NCBI RefSeq assembly: GCF_000785785.1
Contig: NZ_JRQN01000005.1
Location: 43,339-107,338 of the forward strand
Direction: 5' to 3'
Origin: Streptococcus uberis
Lineage (GTDB): Bacteria > Bacillota > Bacilli > Lactobacillales > Streptococcaceae
Length of the DNA: 64,000 nt
This document shows, in pieces, positions 1 to 9,582 of this stretch; positions within the stretch are counted from its first letter, which is position 1, and every line of letters begins with the position of its first letter. A program made the translations under genes and the position numbers. The notes under the pieces were generated by a model, which saw only the letters and a list, made by a program, of their open reading frames with translations, had not been told where the DNA came from and did no database searches.

Positions 1-904
1 TTTTGGCAGGGTTAGCATTAAAGTAGCCAAACAACTCCAATAATTGTGTTTTGGGAAATTTGGTAAATAGCAACATGCTATTGATAAAAGTCCACTGGTC
101 AATCAATTGAAAGGCTTGAATGGCACTTCCAGTCACAATAAAAGGAATGGATTCTTTCAACGTTTCCCATAAAAGACCCTTAGCATCAATTTTAATATCG
201 ACTTCAGGTTTTGCAAAAATTTTGCTTAGTAGCCCGTCTTTATTTAGATAGAAAATTAAAACAAACATACTTGCAATCATGCCGACAAAAGCAGCAAATG
301 TCGAGTGAGTTACAGCCTCGGTATAATTACCAGATCCCAACTTCATCACTGTAAATGTCGCTATCAACATCCAGATAACACGGACAATCTGCTCTGCTAT
401 TTGACTAAGAGCATAAGGTTTAATATTATTATGCCCCTGGAAAATCCCTCTGATAATACTCATAATCGGGAAAACAAGCACAGCTAATGACAAACTATGC
501 ATAACAGGAATCAAGGCTTGGTCGCTACCTGACATGGACGCAAAAATAGGTGAGGTTACGTACATGATTATTGAGAAAAATACACCTAAACCAAGCATTA
601 ATTTCATGGTTGAGCGAATTAATTGATAACTATGTTCGGTTTGACCAAGTGAATTATATTTGGCTATTTGCTTTGCAATTGCTACATTGAGTCCAGTTGT
701 TGAAATCAATAAAAAATAGGCATATACATTATAGCCCATGTTAAATAAGGCATTTGCCTGTGTCGCGTACTTGCCCATCCAGATAAACCATGGGATGACA
801 TAAACTGCTCCTAAGAATCGACTAATAAAATTACTAGCTGTGGACCATGCCGTTCCTCTTAGCATGAGTTCCTTTTGGGTCATTTCGTTGTTATTGGTTT
901 CCAT
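1..904 (-). CDS. murJ: Lipid II flippase MurJ/YtgP (3' end outside window)
   Basis: This is the N-terminal 301 residues of a polytopic membrane protein of the MOP/MVF flippase superfamily; the reading frame runs off the left window edge without a stop. I translated it by hand from ATG at 904 (METNNNEMTQKELMLRGTAW), preceded by an AGAAAG ribosome site. Repeated hydrophobic segments of about 20 residues are separated by short charged loops, as in this family. The family exports lipid-linked peptidoglycan precursor across the membrane. The S. pyogenes relative YtgP lies beside murE and is known to replace E. coli MurJ. The same divergent pairing with murE is seen here, so MurJ is preferred over a capsule-type Wzx flippase. 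Confidence 0.82.
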   Translation of the reverse strand, partial: METNNNEMTQKELMLRGTAWSTASNFISRFLGAVYVIPWFIWMGKYATQANALFNMGYNVYAYFLLISTTGLNVAIAKQIAKYNSLGQTEHSYQLIRSTMKLMLGLGVFFSIIMYVTSPIFASMSGSDQALIPVMHSLSLAVLVFPIMSIIRGIFQGHNNIKPYALSQIAEQIVRVIWMLIATFTVMKLGSGNYTEAVTHSTFAAFVGMIASMFVLIFYLNKDGLLSKIFAKPEVDIKIDAKGLLWETLKESIPFIVTGSAIQAFQLIDQWTFINSMLLFTKFPKTQLLELFGYFNANPAK

Positions 905-955
905 ATCTATACTTTCTAAGACGTAGTAGCTATATTATAAACTTTTGCATGATAC

Positions 956-984
956 TTGTAAATCTAGAACTTTAGAGATAAAAT
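956..984 (+). promoter_or_regulatory. Predicted murE promoter
   Basis: TTGTAA (956-961) and TAAAAT (979-984) are spaced 17 bp. The -10 box ends 7 nt before the murE ATG at 992 and no clear Shine-Dalgarno lies between them, so the transcript would start at or next to the start codon. The murE/murJ divergent gap (905-991) also contains, on the minus strand, a TATAAT about 28 nt upstream of murJ. Confidence 0.55.
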
Positions 985-991
985 ATGTAAT

Positions 992-2443
992 ATGATAACA
1001 ATTGAAAAAACTATTGAACTTCTTAAGGAAGATAATAACTTTAGAGAAGTGTTAATCAAAGAAAATTATTACTATAATTATTCTGGACTAACCTTCTCAA
1101 ACCTCTCATATGATAGCCGAACAGTAGATAATAAGACCTTATTTTTTGCTAAAGGGGCAGCTTTTAAGGCTGACTATTTAGAAGCTGCTAGTCATTCCGG
1201 ATTAACCGCCTACGTTTCAGAAATTGACTACCAAGTTGGCATTCCAGCAATTATTGTGACAGATATCAAAAAAGCAATGGCTGTTATTGCCCGTCATTTT
1301 TATGGCAACCCTCAAGAAAAGTTACAACTATTGGCTTTTACTGGAACTAAAGGAAAAACAACCGCTGCTTATTTTGCTTATAATATTTTAAAAGAATCTC
1401 ACAAGCCAGCCATGCTATCAACCATGAATACGACCCTAGACGGTAAAACATTCTTCAAATCTCAGCTAACGACTCCTGAGTCTTTGGACCTTTTCCAGAT
1501 GATGGCTACCGTTGTTGAAAATGGAATGACACACTTGATAATGGAAGTTTCAAGTCAGGCTTATTTAGTGGAACGTGTTTACGCCCTAACCTTTGATGTT
1601 GGCGTATTTCTCAATATCAGTCCTGACCACATTGGCCCAATTGAGCATCCAACTTTTGAGGATTACTTCTATCATAAAAGGCTATTAATGGAGAATAGCC
1701 GAGCAGTTGTCATCAATAGTGATATGAACCATTTTGGTATCCTTGCTGAACAAATTGTCAATCAAGAGCACGACTTTTATGGTAGCCAGTCTGACAATCA
1801 CATTTTAGACAGTCAAGCCTTTTCTTTCACAGCAAATGGCAAATTGGCTGGAGACTATGATATCCAACTGATTGGTCGATTTAATCAAGAAAATGCTATT
1901 GCTGCTGGACTAGCTTGTCTTCGTTTAGGAGCTAGTCTGTCTGATATCAAGTCAGGAATTGCTAGAACCAGTGTTCCAGGTCGTATGGAAGTTGTTTCAC
2001 ATCCAAATGGTGCCAAAATTTTCGTTGATTACGCTCATAATGGAGATAGTTTGGAAAAATTGGTTTCAGTTGTTGAAGAGCACCAAGAAGGAAATATCAG
2101 CCTGATTATTGGAGCAACTGGTAACAAGGGAGAGAGTCGACGAGCAGATTTTGGTCAGGTTATCACGAATCACCCTAACTTAAAAGTCTACCTGACAGCC
2201 GATGACCCCAACTATGAAGATCCTGAGAAAATTTGCCAAGAAATTGCAAGTTATGTCACACGCCCACTTATCATCATTACCGATCGCCAAGAAGCAATTG
2301 AAACAGCTATTAATGATTGCCAAAAAGCAGGTGATGCTTTAATTATTGCTGGCAAGGGCGCGGATGCCTATCAAATTGTCAATGGACAAAAAACTGACTA
2401 TCCTGGTGACTTAACAGTAGCTCAAAGTTACTTAGCACTTTAA
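992..2443 (+). CDS. murE: UDP-MurNAc-L-alanyl-D-glutamate--L-lysine ligase MurE
   Basis: Cytoplasmic Mur ligase that adds the third stem-peptide residue to UDP-MurNAc-Ala-Glu using ATP. The three-domain layout is visible: an N-terminal UDP-binding part, the ATP-binding loop GTKGKTT at residues 118-124, and the C-terminal amino-acid-binding domain. The substrate motif reads DDPNYEDP at 404-411 rather than the DNPR motif of meso-diaminopimelate enzymes, which fits the L-lysine specificity expected in streptococci. At 483 aa the length is normal. It stands alone between divergent murJ and the ferrichrome operon and ends in its own terminator. The start has a weak ribosome site (see the promoter entry). 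Confidence 0.95.
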   Translation: MITIEKTIELLKEDNNFREVLIKENYYYNYSGLTFSNLSYDSRTVDNKTLFFAKGAAFKADYLEAASHSGLTAYVSEIDYQVGIPAIIVTDIKKAMAVIARHFYGNPQEKLQLLAFTGTKGKTTAAYFAYNILKESHKPAMLSTMNTTLDGKTFFKSQLTTPESLDLFQMMATVVENGMTHLIMEVSSQAYLVERVYALTFDVGVFLNISPDHIGPIEHPTFEDYFYHKRLLMENSRAVVINSDMNHFGILAEQIVNQEHDFYGSQSDNHILDSQAFSFTANGKLAGDYDIQLIGRFNQENAIAAGLACLRLGASLSDIKSGIARTSVPGRMEVVSHPNGAKIFVDYAHNGDSLEKLVSVVEEHQEGNISLIIGATGNKGESRRADFGQVITNHPNLKVYLTADDPNYEDPEKICQEIASYVTRPLIIITDRQEAIETAINDCQKAGDALIIAGKGADAYQIVNGQKTDYPGDLTVAQSYLAL

Positions 2444-2463
2444 AGACATATCCTAACCATTCC

Positions 2464-2497
2464 AAGTGACGTCTAATAGTTTAGACGCCACTTTTTT
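2464..2497 (+). terminator. Intrinsic terminator of murE
   Basis: An imperfect stem of about 13 bp (AGTGACGTCTAA against TTAGACGCCACT) is followed by six Ts, 20 nt after the murE stop. Confidence 0.85.
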
Positions 2498-2778
2498 GCT
2501 CTCAAAATAGAAAAAAGTCAAATTTTCCTTAGAAAAATACTTTTGGTTTCTCGAAAGCCTAACTTTGTACTGTCTATTTGGACCATTTTAGCGATCCGTT
2601 TTTTCACAACAATTCGCAATTTTCAGTCCCTTTTTAGAACGATTCTTACTACTCTTTTTAACCATTCCAAACTAGTCATTTTTTTACAAAAATGCGACAT
2701 AAAGGGGTTTATACCGTCTTTTTTCTATGCTATAATGAGGAAGATTTTAGGAACAAAATGAGAAAAAAGGAGGTGAAT
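2498..2778 (+). promoter_or_regulatory. Leader/promoter region of the ferrichrome operon
   Basis: This 281-bp gene-free stretch is pyrimidine-rich on the plus strand. An extended -10 box TGCTATAAT lies at 2728-2736, about 42 nt before fhuC, and a poor -35 (TTTATA, 2708-2713) precedes it. A strong ribosome site AAGGAGGTG sits at 2768-2775. I see no convincing Fur, PerR or DtxR/MtsR palindrome. The rest holds no gene that I can support. Confidence 0.45.
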
Positions 2779-3561
2779 ATGTCGATTATTTCAGCTGAAT
2801 CTATTCAAGTCGCCTATGATCAATCAATCATACTATCTAACTTATCTCTGGAACTTTTAGATAAAAAAATCACTACCATAATTGGTGCAAATGGCTGTGG
2901 TAAATCAACTTTGTTGAAAGCATTAACACGGATTCTACCTATCTCAAAAGGTCAAATCATTATTGATGGCCAACAGATTGCCCATCTACCAACAAAAGAG
3001 ATTGCCAAAAAGATTGCTTTATTGCCACAAGTCCAAGAAGCTAGCCAAGGGATTAGCGTCTATGACCTCGTTTCCTATGGACGCTATCCTCATCAAGACA
3101 GACTTGGTCGTTTAAAAGCCAAAGATAAGGAAGTGATTGAATGGGCTCTTTCTGCTACAAACACTGCTGAACTTGCAGCTACTCCTGTTGATTCCCTATC
3201 TGGTGGTCAACGACAACGCGTTTGGATTGCGATGGCCCTAGCACAAGATACGGATACCATATTCTTAGATGAACCAACTACTTATTTAGATATGAATCAT
3301 CAACTAGAAATATTGGAACTCTTGAAAAAATTGAATCAAGATGAAGGAAAAACAATCATTATGGTTTTGCATGACCTTAATTTATCGTCACGTTTTTCCC
3401 ATCAGTTAGTTGCCATGAAGCATAGCAATATTCACTATCAGGGATCTGTTAAAGAGGTTATGACACCAAGCATACTTAAAGATATTTTTAACATTAACGC
3501 TGATATCGTTGAAGACTCGAAACATCGTTGCCCAACACTTTTGAGCTATGATTTACTATAA
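2779..3561 (+). CDS. fhuC: Ferrichrome-type ABC importer, ATP-binding protein
   Basis: ATPase of an iron(III)-siderophore importer of the FecCD/BtuCD class. Walker A GANGCGKST is at residues 36-44, the signature LSGGQ at 140-144 and Walker B IFLDEP at 161-166; at 260 aa it has the normal length. The start at 2779 is chosen because AAGGAGGTG sits just upstream; an in-frame ATG at 2692 has no such site and would add a non-homologous tail. It is the first gene of a four-gene operon (ATPase, lipoprotein, two permeases). The same locus next to murE in S. pyogenes is the ferrichrome transporter FtsABCD, which makes a hydroxamate siderophore the likely substrate. Confidence 0.9.
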   Translation: MSIISAESIQVAYDQSIILSNLSLELLDKKITTIIGANGCGKSTLLKALTRILPISKGQIIIDGQQIAHLPTKEIAKKIALLPQVQEASQGISVYDLVSYGRYPHQDRLGRLKAKDKEVIEWALSATNTAELAATPVDSLSGGQRQRVWIAMALAQDTDTIFLDEPTTYLDMNHQLEILELLKKLNQDEGKTIIMVLHDLNLSSRFSHQLVAMKHSNIHYQGSVKEVMTPSILKDIFNINADIVEDSKHRCPTLLSYDLL

Positions 3562-3585
3562 ATTTATTCTAGGAGAATAGAATAC

Positions 3586-4515
3586 ATGAAAAAATTACTA
3601 TCATTTGTTACTTTGACCTTAACTCTTTTTATTTTGGTTGCCTGCGCTAGCAATCCTACAAAAAAAGAAACCACTAAGCCATCTAAGATGCCTAAAATAA
3701 GTGGCTTTACTTATAAAGGCACAATTCCAGAAAATCCAAAACGAGTTGTCAGTTTAACTTCAACCTATACCGGTTATTTAGCCAAATTAGATTTACATCT
3801 TGTCGGTGCGACAACTTATGACCAAAAGAATCCTCTTCTCAAAGATGCTTTGAAGGATGCGAAAATTGTCTCAGCAAATGATTTAGAAACAATCACGGCC
3901 TTAAAACCTGATTTAATTGTTGCTGGATCTACTGAAGAGAATTTAGATCAACTGTCAAAAATTGCGCCAACGCTAACCGTCCAATATCGCAAGCATGACT
4001 ACCTACAGGTTTTTGATGATTTTGGAAAAGTATTCAATCAAGAAGACAAAACAAAAGCTTGGCTAAAGAAATGGCATAAAGATACAGCCCAGTTTGCTAA
4101 AGAAGTCAAAGCCGTAACGGGAGATAAAGCAACCTTTACAATAATGGGACTCTATCAAAAGGATATTTACTTATTTGGAAAGGATTGGGGCAGAGGCGGT
4201 GAAATTATCCATCAGGCCTTTAACTACCCAGCTCCAGCTAAAGTTGAAAAAGAAGTTTTTCCTAAAGGCTATCTATCCGTATCCCAAGAGGTCTTGCCTG
4301 ATTACATAGGTGATTATGTTGTCGTTGCTGCAGAGGATGATAAAACTGGCGCTGCTTTATATGAAAGCCAGTTATGGAAGGACATTCCAGCTGTCAAGAA
4401 TAAACATGTCATCAAAGTTAATGCAAATACCTTCTACTTCACCGACCCACTATCTTTAGAGTATGAATTAAAAACTTTAAAGAAAGCAATCTTGTCACAA
4501 ACTAAAAAGGACTGA
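3586..4515 (+). CDS. fhuD: Ferrichrome-type ABC importer, substrate-binding lipoprotein
   Basis: 309-aa periplasmic-binding-protein-like lipoprotein anchored on the outer face of the membrane. A lipoprotein signal peptide with lipobox LVAC ends at Cys20. The body has the class III (FhuD/BtuF-like) character with two lobes joined by a long helix; [16 protein letters not shown] near residue 55 is the typical first beta-alpha unit. It lies 24 nt after the ATPase with ribosome site AGGAG. The substrate cannot be read from the sequence; ferrichrome is inferred from the location and from the S. pyogenes relative. Haem or another siderophore remains possible. Confidence 0.87.
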   Translation: MKKLLSFVTLTLTLFILVACASNPTKKETTKPSKMPKISGFTYKGTIPENPKRVVSLTSTYTGYLAKLDLHLVGATTYDQKNPLLKDALKDAKIVSANDLETITALKPDLIVAGSTEENLDQLSKIAPTLTVQYRKHDYLQVFDDFGKVFNQEDKTKAWLKKWHKDTAQFAKEVKAVTGDKATFTIMGLYQKDIYLFGKDWGRGGEIIHQAFNYPAPAKVEKEVFPKGYLSVSQEVLPDYIGDYVVVAAEDDKTGAALYESQLWKDIPAVKNKHVIKVNANTFYFTDPLSLEYELKTLKKAILSQTKKD

Positions 4516-4522
4516 TACAGTC

Positions 4523-5542
4523 ATGTTATATGGACAACAAAGACGTCAATTTAAGAATAGGCCAAATCACTTTTGGCTTATTCTTTTCATAAGTTGCTTA
4601 ATTCTTTTTCTAGGCATTTATTTAAGTCTCTTATATGGAGCAAAGCCACTAACCGTTCACGAACTATTAACTGCTTTAAAAGCAGGGCCCTCTAGTAACA
4701 TCTATACAATCCTATTTACTGTTCGCCTGCCTAGAATTTGTGCCGCTATCCTAGTTGGGGCTTCATTAGCATTGTCAGGTAGCATTATGCAAGCAGTCAC
4801 ACGAAATCCAATTGCGGATCCAGGGCTATTAGGAATTAATGCCGGCGCTGCTTTAGCACTATCTCTTGCCTATGCAATATGGCCACACTTACACTATTCA
4901 CTAATCATTATCATTTCAATGATTGGGTCAACGCTAGCTTGTTTACTCGTTTTTACACTGTCCTATCAAAAGGGAAAAGGATATCAACAAATGCGACTCA
5001 TCTTATCCGGTGCGATGGTCGCTATGCTTTTGTCAGCAATTGGCCAGGCTTTGATTAATTATTTTCACTTAGCCACTGCCATTATTGGATGGCAAGCCGG
5101 TGGTCTAGTTGGTGTAAACTGGAAAATGTTATCATTTATAGCACCAATTATCATTTTTTCTGTCATCATCTTATATTGTTTAGCCTATCAATTAAGCATC
5201 CTCAGTTTAGCAGAGGAAAAAGCAAAATCGCTAGGCCAATCAACTGTGGCATTAACACTGATTTTCTTAGCTATTGTCCTTCTACTCTCTTCAGCTTCTG
5301 TCTCATTGGCTGGAAATATTGCTTTTGTTGGTCTCATTATTCCTCATCTAACAAAAAGGTTTATTCCAAACAACTATCAGCAAGCTCTGCCAATTATTGG
5401 CATTCTTGGTGCAGCTTTCATCGTCTGGGTTGACTTATTTTGTAGAACGCTCCATCCGCCATACGAAACACCAATTACAGCCGTCATTAGTATCTTAGGC
5501 TTCCCTGTACTCTTATGGTTGGTTAGAAAGGCAGAAAACTAA
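4523..5542 (+). CDS. fhuB: Ferrichrome-type ABC importer, FecCD permease 1
   Basis: 339-aa permease of the FecCD family with about nine to ten hydrophobic segments. Family motifs seen are RLPRICAAILVGASLALSG near residue 68, NPIADPGLLGINAGA near 92, and GNIAFVGLIIPHL near 267, which form the coupling region that contacts the ATPase. It starts 7 nt after the binding-protein stop, and its stop overlaps the next start (TAATG), indicating translational coupling. With its partner permease it forms a heterodimeric channel. Confidence 0.9.
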   Translation: MLYGQQRRQFKNRPNHFWLILFISCLILFLGIYLSLLYGAKPLTVHELLTALKAGPSSNIYTILFTVRLPRICAAILVGASLALSGSIMQAVTRNPIADPGLLGINAGAALALSLAYAIWPHLHYSLIIIISMIGSTLACLLVFTLSYQKGKGYQQMRLILSGAMVAMLLSAIGQALINYFHLATAIIGWQAGGLVGVNWKMLSFIAPIIIFSVIILYCLAYQLSILSLAEEKAKSLGQSTVALTLIFLAIVLLLSSASVSLAGNIAFVGLIIPHLTKRFIPNNYQQALPIIGILGAAFIVWVDLFCRTLHPPYETPITAVISILGFPVLLWLVRKAEN

Positions 5543-6537
5543 TGACAAAGAAACGATTTATCCCTTTAGTAACCAGTCTGCTTTTTCTCGTAGCCTTGTT
5601 AATGGTATTTAGCTTATCTATTGGTGATTCACAACTGTCACTACTTGCCGTTTTTGATGCCCTTTTTGGAAAAGCTGACGTGCAAACGACATTTATTATC
5701 ACGACCATTCGATTACCTAGAATATTAGCAGCTCTCTTTGGCGGTGCAAGTCTTGCTATTTCTGGTATGCTCTTACAAACACTCAGTAAGAATCCACTGG
5801 CTGACTCAGGTATCTTAGGCATAAATGCCGGTGCTGGTATTGCAGTGACACTAGTTACTATTTTTGCTACTGACTGCCCACTACTTATTACTTACCTACC
5901 ATTATTAGTCATTCTAGCAGCAATTATCACTGTTACTTTAGTATATGGACTCTCGCTCAACAAGTCTGGTCACTTAAAAAGCCATTCACTTATTATCACT
6001 GGTGTCGGCTTATCATTGATGCTATCCAGTTTGATGATAGCAATCACCAGTCAGGTTAACCCATTTAAATTAGACTCTATTATCCATTGGTTGAGTGGTC
6101 AAATTGTTGGGGATAATTGGCCCAGTCTGAGTCTAGCCATACCTGGCATGATCATATTATTAGGCCTAGCTTACGCAAGAAGCCATTCCCTTAATATCCT
6201 TAGCCTGACAGATGAAACTGCTCTTTCTCTTGGTTTATCCATTGAAAAAGAAAGGATCATAACACTTGGCTTATCAACAAGCTTAGCTGCACTTAGTGTG
6301 TTACTACTTGGTAATATCACCTTTATCGGACTGATTGCTGGACACATCGCAAGTCAATTAATTGGTTCTGATCATCGTCAAAAAATGCCACTTGCTGCTT
6401 TACTTGGAATGCTTTTCCTACTATTTGCTGATACCATTGTTCGTGTCTTTTTAGTTGGTACTGGTATCACAACTGGTATTGTCATTTCAATCCTCGGGGC
6501 ACCCTATTTTCTTTACCTTATGTCAAAAACAAAGTAA
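5542..6537 (+). CDS. fhuG: Ferrichrome-type ABC importer, FecCD permease 2
   Basis: 331-aa FecCD-family permease, partner of the preceding protein. Motifs include RLPRILAALFGGASLAISG near residue 58, NPLADSGILGINAGAG near 82, and GNITFIGLIAGHI near 257. The overlapping TAATG with the upstream gene implies coupled translation in equal amounts. It is the last gene of the iron-uptake operon and is followed at once by a bidirectional terminator. Confidence 0.9.
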   Translation: MTKKRFIPLVTSLLFLVALLMVFSLSIGDSQLSLLAVFDALFGKADVQTTFIITTIRLPRILAALFGGASLAISGMLLQTLSKNPLADSGILGINAGAGIAVTLVTIFATDCPLLITYLPLLVILAAIITVTLVYGLSLNKSGHLKSHSLIITGVGLSLMLSSLMIAITSQVNPFKLDSIIHWLSGQIVGDNWPSLSLAIPGMIILLGLAYARSHSLNILSLTDETALSLGLSIEKERIITLGLSTSLAALSVLLLGNITFIGLIAGHIASQLIGSDHRQKMPLAALLGMLFLLFADTIVRVFLVGTGITTGIVISILGAPYFLYLMSKTK

Positions 6538-6576
6538 AAACCTTAGACACCTTTTATATTGTCTAAGGTTTTTTTG
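6538..6576. terminator. Bidirectional terminator between convergent genes
   Basis: The stem AACCTTAGACA/TGTCTAAGGTT has a 10-nt loop, with A-runs on the left and T-runs on the right, so it can end both fhuG (plus) and the convergent gene at 6563-7222 (minus). It overlaps the last codons of the minus-strand gene. Confidence 0.9.
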
Positions 6577-7222
6577 CTGTAAATATTAATTGCTCTTTGT
6601 CCATTATCATCTGTAAGCTATAATTTGCTTCATCAATCACTTCAAGATAGCCCAGTAAAACTAAGGTCTGACAAAAAATATCTGTTGATTTCTGCTTGAC
6701 GACATCCTTGCGTAGAAATTTGGTTAAAAAAGTTGATACATACTTCAAGGCATATTGTGCATTAACATCACCAATAAGCTTATATAATGGGAGCTGTTGC
6801 TCTGAGAGGGGATAGCGATGGTTTAAACGATAGAAATAATTTGAAAGGGTCAATTCTTGTCGTTCAAAGTCCGTTGATTCTATGATGACACACTCATTAG
6901 TGGTATTAGGTAATTGCGTTTCAAAGCGTAGCTCTTTTAAATCTTGGTAAATAGCAGAGCAGTCATCAACAAAAACCATTTGATCTAATTTGACACCATC
7001 TAAAGTATTAAGCATTGGCAAAGCTAGGTGATAGCGTTTTTCAGCGCGCACAATATAACCTGCTTGGATATAATCTTCTAAGTGGCGGTCCAAGTTTTTT
7101 TGTTCAGGAAAATCTTTTTTGAGTTGTCGTAAAATGACATCATTATGTTCAGCCAAATAATTAACGAGATCTTGAAAAAATGGCTGTGCTGTTAATTTAT
7201 CCGGGTTTATTATTTTAATCAT
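6563..7222 (-). CDS. Conserved streptococcal protein (tentatively DUF1803-like)
   Basis: 219-aa protein without signal peptide or membrane segment, probably cytoplasmic. The first 70 residues resemble a small winged-helix-like unit (alternating helices ending RAEKRYHLALPML). I recall a DUF1803 protein next to ppaC in streptococci and assign it here only tentatively; the function is unknown. The ATG at 7222 lies 6 nt after an extended -10 box and has no Shine-Dalgarno, so this mRNA may be leaderless. It is separated from the 154-aa gene upstream by a terminator, so it is its own transcription unit. Confidence 0.7.
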   Translation of the reverse strand: MIKIINPDKLTAQPFFQDLVNYLAEHNDVILRQLKKDFPEQKNLDRHLEDYIQAGYIVRAEKRYHLALPMLNTLDGVKLDQMVFVDDCSAIYQDLKELRFETQLPNTTNECVIIESTDFERQELTLSNYFYRLNHRYPLSEQQLPLYKLIGDVNAQYALKYVSTFLTKFLRKDVVKQKSTDIFCQTLVLLGYLEVIDEANYSLQMIMDKEQLIFTAKKP

Positions 7223-7228
7223 GACACT

Positions 7229-7237
7229 ATTATAACA
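7229..7237 (-). promoter_or_regulatory. Extended -10 box for the 219-aa gene
   Basis: TGTTATAAT reads on the minus strand, with exactly 6 nt (AGTGTC) between the hexamer and the ATG at 7222. There is no recognisable -35 and no ribosome site. Confidence 0.55.
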
Positions 7238-7260
7238 AAAAAGAAGGATTCCTCCTTCTC
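7237..7260 (-). terminator. Terminator of the ppaC operon
   Basis: Minus-strand stem AGAAGGA/TCCTTCT with a short loop and a T-run, just after the stop of the 154-aa gene. The T-run touches the extended -10 box of the next gene. Confidence 0.75.
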
Positions 7261-7261
7261 T

Positions 7262-7726
7262 TTATAAATATTCTTTTTTGACAACAAAGAATGTTCCGCG
7301 AATTTCTCCTGCCAGTTTTGAGCGTTGGCGAGCAAATTTAAATTTGCCTTCAAATTCTTGTGGAATCTCAATACCATTTGATAATTTGAAGCCAACGGCA
7401 CGTTTGCCACCTTCTGCTAAAGTATATAAAACATTTACAGCAAGTCCATTATCATAATAAACATGTGACCATAAAATGCCATCAACTTCCATCTGTGAGA
7501 CACAGAGTGCTTTATAAGGAAAGACCATATCTCTTTCTTCTAAAACTTTTTCAATAAATGGGAGAATGTCTGGCTTCTCTTCTGGTGTAAAGACTTCGTA
7601 GTCAATCTTATATTTATTCCAGAAATAACGGGCTTCATTCGCACGAAGGCCAGCTAGTACATCTTTAACTGAGCTATCTTCTAATAAAGTCGTTTCAATT
7701 TCTTTAAAATTTACAATGTATGACAT
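7262..7726 (-). CDS. Conserved hypothetical protein in the ppaC operon
   Basis: 154-aa soluble protein that I do not recognise. It is rich in aromatic and charged residues (EARYFWNKYKIDYEVF near 32-47; ILWSHVYYDNGLAVNVLY near 93-110) and has no signal peptide or transmembrane segment. Its ATG overlaps the stop of ppaC (TAATG), so it is translationally coupled to the pyrophosphatase. That link hints at a housekeeping role but does not define one. Confidence 0.75.
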   Translation of the reverse strand: MSYIVNFKEIETTLLEDSSVKDVLAGLRANEARYFWNKYKIDYEVFTPEEKPDILPFIEKVLEERDMVFPYKALCVSQMEVDGILWSHVYYDNGLAVNVLYTLAEGGKRAVGFKLSNGIEIPQEFEGKFKFARQRSKLAGEIRGTFFVVKKEYL

Positions 7727-8661
7727 TAGGCACCAAAGCTCTCTGTTAATTGTGGAACAACTTGTTTTTTACGTGAAACTGCTCCTGCTAAAAAGGCATG
7801 ATTATTTTCAAGTGAGAACTCAAAAGCTGCTTCAACTTTATCCATGTTGCTACCAATTGCTAAAATTTCTGAATTTGAATTGACAATATCGGTGATCATA
7901 AGAACGAAGTCTGAGTAGCCTTCTTTTGCAATGGCATCTTTGATAGCTGCTTCAATGGCTTCTTGACGTTCTAAAATGTCATTGATATCAACAGTGTTAA
8001 CTTGTGCGACACGAACAGCATTGCCATTCAGTTCAAATGTTTTTGCGTCGATGTCAATTAATTCTTCTTCTGTTTTACTTGAGAGGTTTGTACCTGCTTT
8101 AAGTAACGCCATTCCGTACTCTTCTAAGTTAACTCCTGCCAGCTCTGCTAATTCTTCAGCCAATTTAACATCTGTCACGTGAGTTGTTGGTGATTTTAGT
8201 AATAAGGTATCTGAAATTAAACCAGAAAGCATTAAGCCGGCAATTTCTTTTGGTACATCAAGATTGTTTTCTTTAAACATACGATAAACAATTGATGACG
8301 CTGATCCCACTGGTTCAACTCGCATAAATAATGGGTTAGCAGTCTCAAAGTTGGCAACACGGTGATGATCAACAACGCCATAAATAGTTAGTTCTTTAAT
8401 ATCTGAAATTGATTGTTGGAACTCATTATGATCGGTCAAGATAACTGTATCCACACCTTCAGATTTAGCAGATTCTACCACTCGTGGTGCAGCCACTGAA
8501 AAATAATCCAGAGCAAATGTAGTTTCTTCATTTGGTTCACCTAAAGCAACAGCTTCTGTATCCAAACCATAAGCATGTTTTGCTAAATAAGCAAAAGCAT
8601 AAGATGATCCGATCGCATCAGAGTCTGGATTCTGGTGACCAAAAACAAAAATTTTAGACAT
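7726..8661 (-). CDS. ppaC: Manganese-dependent inorganic pyrophosphatase (family II)
   Basis: Cytoplasmic enzyme hydrolysing pyrophosphate to phosphate and pulling biosynthetic reactions forward. It is a DHH-family phosphoesterase: metal-binding [13 protein letters not shown] at residues 8-20, the DHH motif in [11 protein letters not shown] near 95-105, and a C-terminal DHHA2 domain ending near SRKKQ. At 311 aa the length is standard. The start at 8661 has a GAGGTAC ribosome site. A good promoter lies upstream. It is coupled to the 154-aa unknown by a one-base overlap. Confidence 0.95.
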   Translation of the reverse strand: MSKIFVFGHQNPDSDAIGSSYAFAYLAKHAYGLDTEAVALGEPNEETTFALDYFSVAAPRVVESAKSEGVDTVILTDHNEFQQSISDIKELTIYGVVDHHRVANFETANPLFMRVEPVGSASSIVYRMFKENNLDVPKEIAGLMLSGLISDTLLLKSPTTHVTDVKLAEELAELAGVNLEEYGMALLKAGTNLSSKTEEELIDIDAKTFELNGNAVRVAQVNTVDINDILERQEAIEAAIKDAIAKEGYSDFVLMITDIVNSNSEILAIGSNMDKVEAAFEFSLENNHAFLAGAVSRKKQVVPQLTESFGA

Positions 8662-8690
8662 GTTTGTACCTCATTCTTTTTATTCACTCT

Positions 8691-8719
8691 ATTTTAGCAA
8701 AATTAGAGGCTAAAATCAA
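8691..8719 (-). promoter_or_regulatory. Predicted ppaC promoter
   Basis: On the minus strand, TTGATT (8714-8719) and TAAAAT (8691-8696) with 17-bp spacing, about 30 nt ahead of the ATG. Confidence 0.6.
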
Positions 8720-8741
8720 AGTATGCTTCTTTAATTTAAGG

Positions 8742-8773
8742 GAATTTAAAAGGCCAGCGCAATCAGCTAGCCT
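8742..8773 (-). terminator. Terminator of pflA
   Basis: Minus-strand stem AGGCTAGC/GCTGGCCT (one G-T pair) with loop TGATTGC, followed by TTTT, 4 nt after the pflA stop. Confidence 0.75.
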
Positions 8774-8776
8774 CAT

Positions 8777-9568
8777 TTATGATTGATGAATTCGATTGAG
8801 GTATTCTGTGTAAGTTTCCGTTTTCATCAACTCTTTGGCATGTTGAACGCGCTCTTTTGTTGGCGGTTTTACCCCTTCCAGAGGATAAGGAATGCCTAAT
8901 TCACGCCATTTGAATTCCCCCATCGTATGATAGGGTAATATTTCAAATTTATCGACATTTTTTAAAGTCGCAACAAAGTCACCCAAACGTTCTAAATGGT
9001 CATCAATATCGGTCAAGCCTGGTACTAAAACATGTCTGATCCATACTGGAATACCTTTATCAGATAAATACTGAGCAAACTGTAAAATATTTTTGTTAGG
9101 CTGTCTGGTAACAATTTTATGTTGTTCTTCATCGATTTCTTTAATATCTAAAAGAATTAAGTCTGTGACAGCTAACAATGTATCTAGTTTTTCATGGTAT
9201 TCCGGTTTAGCACGATAAGCAAAACCACAGGTATCCAGAGTGGTATGAATCCCTAATGCTTTTGCTTCCGTGAAGAGAGCGATAATAAAATCAATTTGAA
9301 GCATAGCTTCCCCACCAGAAACCGTGATACCACCATTTTTACCCCAAAAATGTCTATATTGCAAAGCTTCTTTTAAGACGTCACTGACTGTTCGCTCTTG
9401 TGACTTGTTAGTTTCCATTTCCCATGTATCTGGATTATGACAGTACTGACAACGCATTTTACAGCCTTGCATAAATATTATAAAACGAATTCCAGGTCCA
9501 TCTACTGAACCAAAACTCTCTGTAGAATGAATCATACCTGTTACTTGACTGTAATCTATATCTGCCAT
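8777..9568 (-). CDS. pflA: Pyruvate formate-lyase activating enzyme
   Basis: Radical SAM enzyme that installs the glycyl radical on pyruvate formate-lyase for mixed-acid fermentation without oxygen. The 4Fe-4S motif CxxxCxxC is at Cys36, Cys40 and Cys43 (CKMRCQYC), preceded by GSVDGPGIRFI, the typical activase N-terminus; GGITVSGGEA near residue 79 is the glycine-rich SAM-binding motif. At 263 aa the length is normal. Start at 9568 with ribosome site AAAGGAG. It is monocistronic, and the pfl gene itself is not in the window. A cre-like site between the -10 box and the start suggests CcpA control. Confidence 0.95.
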   Translation of the reverse strand: MADIDYSQVTGMIHSTESFGSVDGPGIRFIIFMQGCKMRCQYCHNPDTWEMETNKSQERTVSDVLKEALQYRHFWGKNGGITVSGGEAMLQIDFIIALFTEAKALGIHTTLDTCGFAYRAKPEYHEKLDTLLAVTDLILLDIKEIDEEQHKIVTRQPNKNILQFAQYLSDKGIPVWIRHVLVPGLTDIDDHLERLGDFVATLKNVDKFEILPYHTMGEFKWRELGIPYPLEGVKPPTKERVQHAKELMKTETYTEYLNRIHQS

Positions 9569-9582
9569 TTATTCTCCTTTTC

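Noticed and set aside
2543..2761. Open frame of 72 codons upstream of fhuC
   Set aside because: Low-complexity content rich in Phe and Ile from T-rich DNA, no ribosome site, overlaps the promoter of the ferrichrome operon.
7219..7410. Minus-strand frame of 63 codons overlapping the 154-aa gene
   Set aside because: Shadow of the coupled conserved frame; contains the terminator hairpin.
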